Source: Paenibacillus sophorae
GTDB taxonomy: Bacteria > Bacillota > Bacilli > Paenibacillales > Paenibacillaceae
Assembly: GCF_018966525.1 (NCBI RefSeq)
Contig: NZ_CP076607.1
Span: 2,418,001 to 2,482,000, forward strand
DNA: 64,000 nucleotides
Direction: 5' to 3'
Shown here: positions 36,878-46,556 of the stretch, piece after piece
Position numbering within the stretch: the first letter of the stretch is position 1
Layout of the letters: each line of letters starts with the position of its first letter
Program-made: the position numbers and the translations under genes
The notes under the pieces: generated by a model
The model's database searches: none
Told to the model about the DNA's origin: nothing
The model's input: only the letters and a program-made list of their open reading frames with translations

Positions 36878-38260
36878 ATGGAGACTTTGCTGCTCTGGTT
36901 GTTCTACATCTCGACATTTTATGCTTTTATTCCCGGCATTATCAGCCGGCTCTTCGGTTACCGCGTCTTCCGAAAAGGAACCGGGGTACAGGAGTTTGCC
37001 CTCACATTCGATGACGGGCCCGACCCAAAGTATACGCCAAGACTGCTTGATCTGCTCAGCAAGCATGGAGCCAAGGCTACTTTTTTTGTGGTCGGTTCCC
37101 ATGCCGAGAGGCATCCTGAGCTGATTCGCCGCATGCATGACGAAGGCCATCTCATCGGTATTCATAACTACGTCCACAAGAGCAACTGGCTGATGCGTCC
37201 CAGCACCGTCCGCAAGCAAATTCAGCGCACCAACGATATTATATACGGGGTTACCGGCGAGCGCAGCACGTACTACCGTCCGCCTTGGGGTATCGTCAAT
37301 TTGTTCGATTTCTCGAAGCGCCATCATGTCAAAATCGTACTATGGTCGGCGATGTTCGGCGATTGGCGCAAGAATCTTGGAACGGATCGGCTGACGGAAA
37401 AAATGCTGGCCCGCCTGAATCCCGGCGAAGTCATGCTGCTGCATGACTGCGGCTTGACGATGGGAGCCGATCCCGAAGCGCCGGAGTATATGCTGTCCGC
37501 ACTGGAACGCACTCTGGAAGAAGCCAAGAGCCGTGGGCTGCGCAGCATCCGGATCGACGAGATGATTAAGGCTGCCGAGAACTCGCCGCTGTCCCGGATG
37601 TCCTTCGGCAAGCGGCTGCTCGTCGGGATATGGCTAACTTGGGAGCGGTGCTTCCGGCTCATGTTCCGTCTGCGGACCGTAACGCCAACTCTGCCGTTTT
37701 TGCATTACCGTCTTCGCGAATACCAGGGCCAGACGATCTCGCTGGACCGCGGAATGACGCTGACCAAGGGTGACAGCATCATTGAGATTCATGTCGACAA
37801 CCGGCAGCTCTTTGAGCTCGGCATACAGTCCCGTTCCGCAGCTCAGCTCGCAATCCGGATGATCCGGCGGATGGATAAGGATATGCCGGTTCTCGCCGAG
37901 ATTATTGCCGGCGACGAGTCGCTCGCGGGAGCGAAGGCATTGTACGGTGTCACCATGATTAACCGGGGGCCGGAGAAATTCGGTTTTACCGTCAAGGATC
38001 TGCCGGAGGGCCTGTTTGCCCGGCTTACGAAGTTCTACCTCAGCATCCTTCTGGGCGTTATTCATCCGGCCGGCGGAGCGAGGCTGAAAGAACGAAGCGA
38101 GGCGCTCGTCCCCAAGATGATCCTGATGCCGGTGTCTCAATTGCTTGATAACTATGGACAAAAGTGTACCGGGACGAAGCTGCGCAAGCAGCAGGATGCC
38201 GCTGCGGTACTTGAGAATGATATGGCGGCAGAGGAATTTCCCGGCGCTCACGCCCATTAA
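36878..38260 (+). CDS. Polysaccharide deacetylase with C-terminal YkoP-like domain
   Basis: A 460-aa protein started at ATG 36878, where a purine-rich stretch precedes the codon; upstream frame extension has no ribosome site. It has an N-terminal hydrophobic helix (residues 2-20), then a NodB deacetylase domain: TFDDGPDP at about 43-50 with the metal/base aspartates, HNYVHKS with the metal histidines, YRPPWG, and LLHDCG late in the domain. From about residue 245 a second domain (LRTVTPTLPFLHYRLREYQG, then IEIHVDNRQLFEL) resembles the YkoP family. It probably removes acetyl groups from cell-wall or surface glycans. The fusion of the two domains is known in Bacilli. Confidence 0.85.
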   Translation: METLLLWLFYISTFYAFIPGIISRLFGYRVFRKGTGVQEFALTFDDGPDPKYTPRLLDLLSKHGAKATFFVVGSHAERHPELIRRMHDEGHLIGIHNYVHKSNWLMRPSTVRKQIQRTNDIIYGVTGERSTYYRPPWGIVNLFDFSKRHHVKIVLWSAMFGDWRKNLGTDRLTEKMLARLNPGEVMLLHDCGLTMGADPEAPEYMLSALERTLEEAKSRGLRSIRIDEMIKAAENSPLSRMSFGKRLLVGIWLTWERCFRLMFRLRTVTPTLPFLHYRLREYQGQTISLDRGMTLTKGDSIIEIHVDNRQLFELGIQSRSAAQLAIRMIRRMDKDMPVLAEIIAGDESLAGAKALYGVTMINRGPEKFGFTVKDLPEGLFARLTKFYLSILLGVIHPAGGARLKERSEALVPKMILMPVSQLLDNYGQKCTGTKLRKQQDAAAVLENDMAAEEFPGAHAH

Positions 38261-38522
38261 TTCCATTTTCGCCACAACAGGCCCTTTTCTTGCAGACGTT
38301 GATCCGGTCCGCTGCGGCGGAACAGGCGGCGCTTTGCCGGAGGAGGGCCTTCTTTTGTCCCGATAAAGCTGTGTCCGCTGCTATTTTAATGTTTTTGTAC
38401 GGCCGATTCACAGACATGTTTCAAAAAACAAATAAATATCATTCTCATCGACTCTCCAAAAATGTAAAATAGAAGTGTTGGAGTATTATTTGTCAGCCTA
38501 ATTACAATAGGAGGTCATACCA

Positions 38523-39866
38523 ATGAGAACCGTACAGTTTCCACAGGATTTTGTCTGGGGCGCGGCAACCGCTGCATATCAAATTGAAGGGGCTTACAAT
38601 GAAGACGGCAGAGGGATGTCGATTTGGGATACGTTTTCCCGCATTCCAGGCAAGGTTGAAAACATGGACAATGGGGATGTCGCCTGCGACAGTTATCATC
38701 TGTACCTAGAGGATATCGCCCTGATGAAGGAACTCGGAATCACATCATACCGGTTCTCCATCGCATGGCCGCGTATTTTTCCGGAAGGCACGGGAGAGGT
38801 TAACGCCAAAGGACTTGAGTTCTATCATGCTTTCGTTGACGCTCTGCTTGGGCATGGAATCGAGCCTGTATGCACGCTGTATCATTGGGACCTGCCGCAA
38901 TCTCTCCAGGATTCGGGGGGATGGGAGAACAGGGATACGGTGGGTGCTTTTGCCGCTTATGCCGAAACGCTGTTCCGCAGCCTGGGAGGAAAAATCAAGA
39001 AATGGTTAACGATCAACGAGCCTTGGTGTGTGTCGTTTCTTTCCAACTACCAGGGAATACATGCGCCAGGAAATAAGGATTTGCAGACTGCCGTTACCGT
39101 TGCTCACCATTTGCTGCTTGCCCATGGCAGCGCGGTACGGAAATTTCGGGAATTGGAGCTTCCGGGAGAGATCGGTTATGCGCCCAATGTAACCTGGATG
39201 GAGCCGTACAGCAGCCGAAAGAAGGATGTCGAAGCCTGCAAACGGGAGAACGGCTGTTATGTGGAGTGGTTCATGGACCCGGTATTTAAGGGCGAGTATC
39301 CGTCTTTCCTGGTAAAATGGTTCCGTGAGAAGGGAGCGGAGGTGCCGATCCTGAAAGGGGATATGGAGCTCATCCATGAGAAGATCGATATCCTGGGCAT
39401 CAACTATTATTCCGGATCATTGGCAAAATACGAAGAAAGCGCAGGTCTAACGGCGTGCGAGCCGGTGGAAATGGGGGATGACCGGACGGATATCGGCTGG
39501 CCGATTTATCCGGAAGGCTTTTACAAAGTGCTAAGCTATATTAACAATCGGTACGGCGACATTCCAATCTACATCACCGAGAACGGGGCCTGCTACAACG
39601 ACGGGCCGGACAACGGAATCGTAGCGGACCCGAAACGGGTCGGTTATCTGCACAAGCATCTGCTCCAGCTTCACCGCTGCATCTCGAATGGCATTCCGGT
39701 TAAAGGGTATTTTGCCTGGTCGCTGCTAGACAATTTCGAATGGGCCTATGGGTACAGCATGCGGTTCGGTCTGGTTCATGTGGATTACGATACGCTTGCC
39801 CGTACGCCGAAAGACAGCTTCTATTGGTACCAGGATGTAATCGCAACCGGCGAGGTTGAGAGCTGA
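38523..39866 (+). CDS. bglA: GH1 family beta-glucosidase
   Basis: A 447-aa enzyme, full length for GH1. It opens with FPQDFVWGAATAAYQIEGA. The acid/base Glu166 is in TINEP and the nucleophile Glu353 in ITENG. WDLPQ and a C-terminal WSLLDNFEWAYGY loop for sugar binding are also present. It should hydrolyse beta-linked disaccharides such as cellobiose in the cytoplasm; absence of PTS-type phosphate-loop residues was not checked closely, so 6-phospho substrates are not excluded. AGGAGG precedes the ATG. The gene stands alone, and a bidirectional terminator separates it from ilvD. Confidence 0.93.
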   Translation: MRTVQFPQDFVWGAATAAYQIEGAYNEDGRGMSIWDTFSRIPGKVENMDNGDVACDSYHLYLEDIALMKELGITSYRFSIAWPRIFPEGTGEVNAKGLEFYHAFVDALLGHGIEPVCTLYHWDLPQSLQDSGGWENRDTVGAFAAYAETLFRSLGGKIKKWLTINEPWCVSFLSNYQGIHAPGNKDLQTAVTVAHHLLLAHGSAVRKFRELELPGEIGYAPNVTWMEPYSSRKKDVEACKRENGCYVEWFMDPVFKGEYPSFLVKWFREKGAEVPILKGDMELIHEKIDILGINYYSGSLAKYEESAGLTACEPVEMGDDRTDIGWPIYPEGFYKVLSYINNRYGDIPIYITENGACYNDGPDNGIVADPKRVGYLHKHLLQLHRCISNGIPVKGYFAWSLLDNFEWAYGYSMRFGLVHVDYDTLARTPKDSFYWYQDVIATGEVES

Positions 39867-39887
39867 TCGCGTAGATCTGCGGATAAA

Positions 39888-39934
39888 AAAAGCCCGGAAG
39901 GCATCGTCAATCGACGGTCGCCTTCCGGGCTTAT
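39888..39934. terminator. Bidirectional terminator between bglA and ilvD
   Basis: AGCCCGGAAGGC (39891-39902) pairs perfectly with GCCTTCCGGGCT (39920-39931), with an inner CGTC/GACG stem in the loop. A-runs on the left and T on the right allow use from both strands. Confidence 0.88.
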
Positions 39935-39976
39935 TGCTGTTATTGCTTTGATTTTTGATTTCGGCTGTGCTTCGAA

Positions 39977-41662
39977 CTAGATTTTCAACACGCCGCCTTT
40001 GCTGGCGTTCGTTACAAGCTTGGAGTAGCGGGCCAGGTAGCCTGTCTTCACCTTCGGTTCGAACTCTTTCCAGTCTTTGCGGCGTTCCTCCAGCTCTTCA
40101 TCGCTGACATGCAGCTCGATCTTGCGGTTATTCAGATCCAGCTCGATGATGTCGCCGTCCCGGACAAAAGCGATCGGTCCGCCTTCCGCCGCCTCCGGCG
40201 AGATATGCCCGATGCTGATGCCGCGGGAAGCGCCCGAGAAGCGGCCGTCGGTAATCAGGCCGACTTTGGCTCCGAGGCCCATGCCGACGATCTGCGAGGT
40301 CGGGGCAAGCATTTCCGGCATGCCCGGTCCGCCTTTCGGACCTTCATAGCGGATTACGACGACGTGGCCTTCTTTGACCTTGCCGCCGGCGATGCCTTCC
40401 AGCGCCTGCTCCTGGGAGTCGAAGCAGATTGCCGGCCCTTTATGGTAGCCGCCCACTGAAGGGTCAACCGCGCCGACCTTGATGATGGAGCCTTCCGGAG
40501 CGAGGTTGCCGTACAGGACGGATAATCCGCCGACCTGGGAATAAGGATTGTCAAGCGTGTGGATAACGCTCGTATCCTGGATTTCATGTCCGATGACATT
40601 CTCGGCCAGCGTTTTCCCGGTAACGGTCATGCAGTCGCCGAACAGTGTGCCCGGCTTCTTCAGCAGTTCGTTCAGTACGGCGCTGACGCCGCCCGCACGA
40701 TCCACATCTTCGATGAAGATATCCGAAGCGGGAGCCAGCTTGGCCAGGTACGGTACGCGATTGGCCACTTCGTTGATCCGCTCCAGCGGGTATTCAATAT
40801 CGGCTTCCTGAGCGAGTGCAAGGGTATGGAGCACCGTGTTGGTGGAGCCGCCCATTGCCATGTCCAGGGCAAATGCGTTATCAATCGACTCTCTGGTCAC
40901 GATATCACGCGGCTTCAGGTCCAGCTTGATCAGCTCCATCAGCTGCGTGGCGGACTTGCGCACAAATTCCTTGCGTTCTTCCGCTACGGCAAGAATCGTG
41001 CCGTTGCCCGGCAGGGCGAGGCCCAGCGCTTCGGCCAGACAGTTCATGGAATTGGCGGTGAACATGCCGGAACAGGAACCGCAGGTCGGACAGCCGTATT
41101 GTTCGAGCTCGAGCAGCTCCGCATCGTCGATCTTGCCGACTTGGTGGGCGCCTACGCCTTCAAATACGGAAGTCAGCGACAGCTTGCGGCCCTTGCTGTC
41201 AACGCCGGCCTTCATCGGTCCGCCGCTGACGAAGATGGTCGGGATGTTGACGCGCAGCGCGCCCATCATCATACCCGGCGTAATCTTGTCGCAGTTCGGG
41301 ATGCAGACCATGCCGTCGAACCAGTGCGCGGATACGACCGTTTCCAGGGAGTCGGCGATAATCTCGCGGCTGGGCAGTGAGTAGCGCATGCCGATATGTC
41401 CCATCGCAATGCCGTCGTCTACGCCGATCGTATTGAATTCGAAAGGAACGCCGCCTGCTTCGCGGATTGCTTCCTTAACGATTTTTCCAAATTCTTGGAG
41501 ATGCACATGACCCGGAACGATATCGATATAGGAGTTGCATACCGCGATAAACGGTTTGCCGAAATCCTCATCCTTAACTCCGGCTGCACGCAGCAGACTG
41601 CGGTGCGGAGCCCTGTCGAAGCCTTTCGTGATCATGTCTGAACGCATTTTCTTGGCTGCCAT
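39977..41662 (-). CDS. ilvD: Dihydroxy-acid dehydratase
   Basis: A 561-aa enzyme of valine/isoleucine/pantothenate synthesis that dehydrates 2,3-dihydroxy acids. The iron-sulfur ligands are visible: AVCNSYIDI, PNCDKITPGMMMGALR, and the CPTCGSCSGMFTANSMN block; TDGRFSGASRG lies near the C-terminus. AAGGGGGAAC precedes the ATG on the minus strand. No other ilv gene is adjacent, so the gene stands apart from the main branched-chain operon. The 350-bp upstream region shows repeated GTTTATCA sequences but no clear T-box. Confidence 0.96.
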   Translation of the reverse strand: MAAKKMRSDMITKGFDRAPHRSLLRAAGVKDEDFGKPFIAVCNSYIDIVPGHVHLQEFGKIVKEAIREAGGVPFEFNTIGVDDGIAMGHIGMRYSLPSREIIADSLETVVSAHWFDGMVCIPNCDKITPGMMMGALRVNIPTIFVSGGPMKAGVDSKGRKLSLTSVFEGVGAHQVGKIDDAELLELEQYGCPTCGSCSGMFTANSMNCLAEALGLALPGNGTILAVAEERKEFVRKSATQLMELIKLDLKPRDIVTRESIDNAFALDMAMGGSTNTVLHTLALAQEADIEYPLERINEVANRVPYLAKLAPASDIFIEDVDRAGGVSAVLNELLKKPGTLFGDCMTVTGKTLAENVIGHEIQDTSVIHTLDNPYSQVGGLSVLYGNLAPEGSIIKVGAVDPSVGGYHKGPAICFDSQEQALEGIAGGKVKEGHVVVIRYEGPKGGPGMPEMLAPTSQIVGMGLGAKVGLITDGRFSGASRGISIGHISPEAAEGGPIAFVRDGDIIELDLNNRKIELHVSDEELEERRKDWKEFEPKVKTGYLARYSKLVTNASKGGVLKI

Positions 41663-42014
41663 ACTAAAAAGTTCCCCCTTTTATTCAATTGCAATTCCAA
41701 TATTTTGCCGCATTAACGCACTGCTCTCTGAAGAGCCGCGAAGCTGCGGTTTATAGAAAGAACACCAGCTCTATGAGAAAGAGGGTGGTCGACGCCGTTT
41801 CTATAAAAATAGCGGTTTTTCCTATTAGTAGAGTTTATCATAAAGAGTCGGGTTTTTCTACCGGACGATGTTAAGTTTATCACAAACAAGCGCATGAAAG
41901 TACTACTAATAAGGCCGGACGCGTCAAGTGCTTAAGGTTGTTTGCGTGTATCGATTCCTCTATAATTTTCCTTAAGAATTAAGGGACGTATGCGGTATCC
42001 TGGGAGTGGACATC
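41663..42014. promoter_or_regulatory. Divergent intergenic region between ilvD and the hydrolase gene
   Basis: The 352-bp region must hold promoters for both divergent genes. GTTTATCA occurs twice in direct orientation (41833-41840 and 41875-41882), 42 bp apart, or about four helical turns. A small hairpin GCCGCGAAGCTGCGG is near 41735. On the plus strand AGAGGGTGGTCGACGCC near 41785 only loosely recalls a T-box element and sits on the wrong strand for ilvD. Confidence 0.4.
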
Positions 42015-42752
42015 TTGATTAAAAAACGTACGAAGCGCGGTCTCATTTTATTATTGGCGTTTGTCGCGGCTGGGGCAGTGACTCTCTGGTTCTATTTGAA
42101 GCCTTACACCCCGGAAGGCCAGGCCGAAACGGCCCTCGTCTCCGGCAGGGGAATCCTCGTGGAGCGGAATGACAACTGGATTTCCTTCGAGCCTTCCAAT
42201 GCGAGCGTGACTGGAGTCATATTTTATCCGGGCGATCTGGTCGAGGTCGAAGCCTATGCGCCGCTGGCCAGACGGCTGGCAGCGGCCGGACATCCCGTCT
42301 ACATCGCCCGCATGCCGCTCAATCTCGCGGTGACCAGAAGCGACGCGGCCGAGGATATTATCCGCGTGCATCCCAAGCTGTCCTTTGTGCTTGGCGGTCA
42401 TTCGCTCGGAGGCGTCATGGCTTCGCGGTTTGCCGCCAGCCACCCGAACGAATTGGCCGGCGTGTTCTTTCTGGCTTCCTATCCGGACGAAAAAGGGAGT
42501 CTGAAGTCGACGACCCTGGCGGCGCTGTCGGTACTAGGCACCGAGGACAAAGTTCTGGACAGAGAGAAATACCGTGAGGGCAGAGCCTATCTGCCGGACA
42601 ACACCGTGTACTATTCGCTTGAAGGAGGCAATCACGCCCAGTTCGGCAGCTACGGACCCCAAAAGGGAGACGGAGAGGCGACGATTTCCGAGGATCAGCA
42701 GCAGGCCGAAACGGTGCGGGCGCTGCTTGATTGGATGAGCAATCTGCGTTAG
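42015..42752 (+). CDS. Alpha/beta hydrolase with N-terminal membrane anchor
   Basis: A 245-aa protein. TTG 42015 is preferred as start because GGGAG lies eight bases before it; a GTG at 42006 in frame would overlap that site. One TM helix (about 8-28) anchors the protein, with the enzyme probably outside. The nucleophile elbow GGHSLGG is present, and an aspartate in LGTEDKVLD and a histidine in GGNHAQFG complete a plausible triad. The fold is that of dienelactone-hydrolase-like or Abhydrolase_5 proteins. The substrate is not known. It precedes the HAD gene by 98 bp. Confidence 0.8.
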   Translation: MIKKRTKRGLILLLAFVAAGAVTLWFYLKPYTPEGQAETALVSGRGILVERNDNWISFEPSNASVTGVIFYPGDLVEVEAYAPLARRLAAAGHPVYIARMPLNLAVTRSDAAEDIIRVHPKLSFVLGGHSLGGVMASRFAASHPNELAGVFFLASYPDEKGSLKSTTLAALSVLGTEDKVLDREKYREGRAYLPDNTVYYSLEGGNHAQFGSYGPQKGDGEATISEDQQQAETVRALLDWMSNLR

Positions 42753-42850
42753 TCCCGAGGCGGGCCAGGCAGCTTCGGCTCCTGCGGCTGTTGCGGCAGC
42801 CGGGACGGACGCAAGGTTGAAATACATAAGGACGGAAGGGAGAAGCGAAA

Positions 42851-43618
42851 GTGCCTCTACTGCATGTGAACGGCATTTCGGTGCCCTGCAAAGCCATCCT
42901 GTTCGACAAGGACGGCACGCTGCTTGATCTGATGGAAATGTGGGGAACATGGGCGGAGTCCGTGCTTCGGGATATGGAGACCCACATGGCGCTGATCGGC
43001 GCCGGCTTTACGGGCGATAAGAACCTGCTGCTAGGCACCGTGCGGGATGCGAAAGGCCGAATCACCGGGTATGATCCCGGCGGACCGCTCCCGATGGCTA
43101 CGGTTGAGCAGACCTATGGCATTCTGGCCTGGCAGCTCTATGCTGCGGGCGTTCCCTGGAATGACGCGATAGTGCGGGTGATGGGCATTGCCAAGGATGC
43201 GATGAACAAGCTTCGCGAGCGCCGGGCCGCTAGGCCTCTGCCCGGGCTGCTGCCCTTTCTTGCGCAGTGCGCGCAGGCTTCGCTTCGACTGGGAGTGGTA
43301 ACGTCGGATGAATCGCATACGACGGCCGAGCATCTCGAATGGCTCGGCATTTCCGGTTATTTCGGCGCGGTGGTGACAAGGGACAGAGTGGTCAAAGGCA
43401 AGCCGGCTCCGGAAATGGCGGAAGCCGCCTGCAGGGAGCTGGGAACCCTGCCCGAAGAGACCGTCGTCATCGGCGACAGCAACGCCGATATGCAGATGGG
43501 CAGGGGAGCGGGTCTCCGCCTAGCCATCGGCATATCATCGGCGGCGGGAACCGCGGAGCATTTGGCGGACGCCGATACTGTCGTCCGCGATTTTACCGAG
43601 CTTACCGTTTCAGTATGA
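42851..43618 (+). CDS. HAD-superfamily hydrolase
   Basis: A 255-aa protein with a GTG start, GGAAGGGAGAAG upstream. Motifs: FDKDGTLLDLM (motif I, nucleophile Asp), VVTSDES (motif II), VKGKPAPE (motif III lysine) and VIGDSNADMQMG (motif IV). The helical cap between motifs I and II is of the Gph/PGMB type. It is likely a small-molecule phosphatase; the substrate cannot be told from sequence. The stop overlaps an ATG in the sirtuin frame, so the two are probably co-transcribed. Confidence 0.9.
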   Translation: MPLLHVNGISVPCKAILFDKDGTLLDLMEMWGTWAESVLRDMETHMALIGAGFTGDKNLLLGTVRDAKGRITGYDPGGPLPMATVEQTYGILAWQLYAAGVPWNDAIVRVMGIAKDAMNKLRERRAARPLPGLLPFLAQCAQASLRLGVVTSDESHTTAEHLEWLGISGYFGAVVTRDRVVKGKPAPEMAEAACRELGTLPEETVVIGDSNADMQMGRGAGLRLAIGISSAAGTAEHLADADTVVRDFTELTVSV

Positions 43619-43647
43619 CTTTACAGGAGAAAGGATGGTTACAAGCT

Positions 43648-44388
43648 ATGGATTCATTGCAAACCTTAGCTTCCTGGATACAGGAAAGCAGCCGTATCGT
43701 CTTTTTCGGAGGAGCCGGAACATCCACGGAAAGCGGCATTCCCGATTTTCGTTCAGCGGCTGGGCTCTATCTGTCGGAGAAGTCTTCGCCATATCCGCCC
43801 GAGCAAATGCTGAGCCGCAGCTTCTTCATGTCAAAGCCGGACATTTTTTTTGATTTTTACCGGGGCAAGATGCTTCATCCGGATGCCCAGCCGAACGGCG
43901 CCCACCAGCTTCTTACCCGCCTCGAGGGGGAGGGGCGCCTAAGCGCGGTCGTGACGCAGAATATCGACGGTCTTCACCAGAAAGCGGGCAGCCGGCGCGT
44001 ACTGGAGCTTCACGGGTCCGTGCACCGCAACCACTGTATGAGCTGCTCCCGTTATTACGGACTGGATGCGATTACTGGCAGTGAAGAGACCGTTCCCCGC
44101 TGTCCGGAATGCGGCGGCATCATTAAGCCGGATGTCGTACTCTACGAGGAAGAGCTGGACCACAAGGTGCTGACCGATTCCGTCCAGGCGATTGCAAACG
44201 CCGATCTGCTCATCATCGGAGGAACTTCGCTGACCGTGCAGCCCGCAGCCAGTCTTATTCAATATTTTCAAGGCAAGCATACAGCGCTGCTCAACGGCGA
44301 ACCGACGTCTTACGATTCGCGTGCGGACCTGATCATTACCGATCGGATCGGGTGGGCGATGGACAGAATAAGCGAGATGCTGGGCTGA
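43648..44388 (+). CDS. NAD-dependent protein deacylase, sirtuin (CobB/SrtN type)
   Basis: A 246-aa protein if started at ATG 43648, which has AAGGATGG nine bases upstream; ATG 43615, overlapping the HAD stop, would add 11 residues. Sirtuin motifs in order: GGAGTSTESGIPDFRS (NAD binding), TQNIDGLHQKAGS, the catalytic HG in LELHGSV, a zinc site CMSC...CPEC and GGTSLTVQPA. It removes acyl groups from lysine using NAD and may tune central metabolic enzymes such as acetyl-CoA synthetase. It lies between the HAD and aldo/keto reductase genes on one strand. Confidence 0.93.
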   Translation: MDSLQTLASWIQESSRIVFFGGAGTSTESGIPDFRSAAGLYLSEKSSPYPPEQMLSRSFFMSKPDIFFDFYRGKMLHPDAQPNGAHQLLTRLEGEGRLSAVVTQNIDGLHQKAGSRRVLELHGSVHRNHCMSCSRYYGLDAITGSEETVPRCPECGGIIKPDVVLYEEELDHKVLTDSVQAIANADLLIIGGTSLTVQPAASLIQYFQGKHTALLNGEPTSYDSRADLIITDRIGWAMDRISEMLG

Positions 44389-44516
44389 CGGTTTCGCCTC
44401 TCTTCACCCATGTGGTGATTATAATGACATTCGGCAGTTTAAGAATAGATAGTCGGACCGCTCCGAACATTATAAAAAATGGTGCAAGGATACCAGACCG
44501 AGAGGCAGGGATACGC

Positions 44517-45521
44517 ATGGTTTATGTGGCAAGCGACGAGCGGTATGAAGCGATGCGGTACAACCGTTGCGGGAAGTCCGGATTAAAGCTCCCGGCCATC
44601 TCGCTTGGGCTGTGGCACAATTTCGGGGGCATTGACTCCTATGAGAACGGAAGGGAAATGATAACCCGGGCGTTTGATCTGGGCATCACCCATTTCGATT
44701 TGGCCAACAATTACGGGCCGCCCCCAGGTTCAGCCGAAGAATTGTTCGGGAAGGTACTTGCCAAAGATCTGGCGCCATACCGTGACGAAATGGTGATTTC
44801 GACCAAAGCCGGATACTATATGTGGCCGGGACCGTATGGCGAATGGGGCTCGCGGAAGTATGTACTGTCTAGTCTGGACCAAAGCTTGAAGCGGCTTAGA
44901 GTGGATTATGTGGACATTTTTTATTCCCATCGGCCCGATCCGGAGACGCCGCTTGAAGAGACGATGGGGGCGCTGCACCAGGCTGTCCGCTCAGGCAAGG
45001 CCCTGTATGCCGGATTATCCAACTACTCCGCCGAACAGACGGAAGCCGCAATCGCCATACTGAGGGATCTCGGCACCCCGCTGCTGATTCACCAGCCAAG
45101 GTACTCGCTTCTGGACCGCTGGATAGAGAATGGGCTGCAGGATATGCTGGAGCGGCATGGAGCCGGAACCATCGCTTTTACGCCGCTCGCGCAGGGTTTG
45201 CTGACGAATAAATATCTTAACGGCATTCCGGAAGATTCCAGGGCGGTCAAGCCTTCGGCCGCGTTTAACGAGAGCCGGATTACGCCGGAGGTGCTGCGGA
45301 AGGTCCGGCTGCTGAACCAGATGGCCGCGGCGCGCGGCCAGAGCCTGGCGCAGTTCGCGCTGGCCTGGGTGCTGCGAAGCGGCAGAGTTACCTCCGCGCT
45401 GATCGGCGCCAGCCGCATCAGTCAGATTGAAGAGAACGTGGCGGCGCTGTCCAATCTTGAATTCACGGCGGAGGAGCTGGACCGGATCGAGATTATTTTG
45501 AAGACCGAAAACGACAATTAG
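44517..45521 (+). CDS. Aldo/keto reductase, L-glyceraldehyde 3-phosphate reductase (YghZ/Gpr-like)
   Basis: A 334-aa protein started at ATG 44517, with GGCAGGGA upstream. It matches the YghZ type closely over its whole length: YNRCGKSGLKLPAISLGLWH, then FDLANNYGPPPGSAEE (catalytic Asp/Tyr), ISTKAGYYMWPGPYG (Lys), DIFYSHRPD (His) and IAFTPLAQGLLTNKYL. It uses NADPH in relatives and detoxifies L-glyceraldehyde 3-phosphate and methylglyoxal. It lies 128 bp after the sirtuin gene, and the AraC gene is convergent. Confidence 0.92.
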   Translation: MVYVASDERYEAMRYNRCGKSGLKLPAISLGLWHNFGGIDSYENGREMITRAFDLGITHFDLANNYGPPPGSAEELFGKVLAKDLAPYRDEMVISTKAGYYMWPGPYGEWGSRKYVLSSLDQSLKRLRVDYVDIFYSHRPDPETPLEETMGALHQAVRSGKALYAGLSNYSAEQTEAAIAILRDLGTPLLIHQPRYSLLDRWIENGLQDMLERHGAGTIAFTPLAQGLLTNKYLNGIPEDSRAVKPSAAFNESRITPEVLRKVRLLNQMAAARGQSLAQFALAWVLRSGRVTSALIGASRISQIEENVAALSNLEFTAEELDRIEIILKTENDN

Positions 45522-45535
45522 CCGATAAGCAGCGG

Positions 45536-46393
45536 CTAGAGATCCCGCTGCCTCGCCGTGACGACGCGGTAAGCCGTCGGCGACTGGCCGCAGAAGCGCT
45601 TGAACTGGCGCGAGAAGTACAGGGCGTCCGTCAATCCGACCGATGCCGCTACCTGCTCCACCGACAGCTCCGGCCGCTCGCGCAGCAGCTGGCGCGACTT
45701 GTCGATCCTCAGCTTGAGCAGATAGGTAACGGGTGACAGGCCCGTTTCCTCTTTGAAAATGCGCGACAGATAAGCCCGGTTATAGCCGAGGCTCGCACAC
45801 ATCTGTTCAATAGAGACAGGATGGGCATACTGGGAGGACATATAGTGAATCATCTGCTTGACCGTCCGCTTCACCTGCGAATCCTTTCCCCGCAGGCGTG
45901 AATGGTCCTTCAGCATCTCGGAGGCTTCTCCCAATGTCAGATAGAGCAGTCCAAGCGAGGTCAAGTGACCGCTCTCCCGGCCTGCGTAGAAAGTCTTCAT
46001 GATTCCGGCAAGCGCTTCTGGAATGACACTACTGTCGCCGCACGCCGCCACCGGCTGTTCGGGCGAGAAGCCGGCTTCGCGTACAAGTCTGTCCACATCC
46101 GTCCCGGAAAAGGCCGCCCATCTATATCTCCATGGCTGCGCAAGGTCGGATACATAGCTGACCAGCTGGCCGGGCTGAATGAGAAAGCAGTCCCCCGGTC
46201 CAAGCTCATAGGTGCGCTGCTCCGTGCGAAATGCTCCTGCTCCCGTTTCGATGCAGTGCAGTAGGAAATAATCGTAGATTTTCGGTCCGACTTGGTGCAG
46301 CGGCGGCGTCTGGCTTTCTCCCGCGAACAGTACATGAAGGCTCTGCTCTTCGTAATAGACCGGGTTGGAGGCCACGGAATAGGTTTGTTCCAT
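45536..46393 (-). CDS. AraC-family transcriptional regulator, divergent from galKET
   Basis: A 285-aa protein; ATG 46393 is chosen because AGAAAGGGAT lies about eight bases before it, though ATG 46399 is close. The N-terminal cupin sensor domain contains YELGPGDCFLIQPGQLVSY. The C-terminal pair of helix-turn-helix motifs is intact (VSIEQMCASLGYNRAYLSRIFKEE in parts, and VAASVGLTDALYFSRQFKRF). The type is that of sugar-responsive AraC proteins such as RafR/MsmR. The divergent position makes galK-galE-galT the likely target, with galactose or a galactoside as inducer; this is inferred from context. Confidence 0.9.
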   Translation of the reverse strand: MEQTYSVASNPVYYEEQSLHVLFAGESQTPPLHQVGPKIYDYFLLHCIETGAGAFRTEQRTYELGPGDCFLIQPGQLVSYVSDLAQPWRYRWAAFSGTDVDRLVREAGFSPEQPVAACGDSSVIPEALAGIMKTFYAGRESGHLTSLGLLYLTLGEASEMLKDHSRLRGKDSQVKRTVKQMIHYMSSQYAHPVSIEQMCASLGYNRAYLSRIFKEETGLSPVTYLLKLRIDKSRQLLRERPELSVEQVAASVGLTDALYFSRQFKRFCGQSPTAYRVVTARQRDL

Positions 46394-46556
46394 CCACATA
46401 TCCCTTTCTCTCTGATCCTTGGGTAAAGTCACATTTATCCATACATTACACACATGATTGCATTACAGGAAAAGAACCATTTTATTATACTATAAGCATG
46501 AAGCATCTGAATATTCAGTCCAAGCAGGATAAGCGGAGAAAGGGTGGGGCGAATCG

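Noticed and set aside
38270..38360. Possible long-stem terminator AGGCCC...GGGCCT after the deacetylase gene
   Set aside because: The loop is over 50 nt and inner pairing is weak, so it cannot be called with confidence.
41760..41820. A T-box-like string AGGGTGGTCGACGCC near ilvD
   Set aside because: It lies on the plus strand, opposite to ilvD, lacks the ACCGCG end of the element and has no terminator in the right place. The downstream plus-strand gene is a hydrolase not expected to have a T-box.
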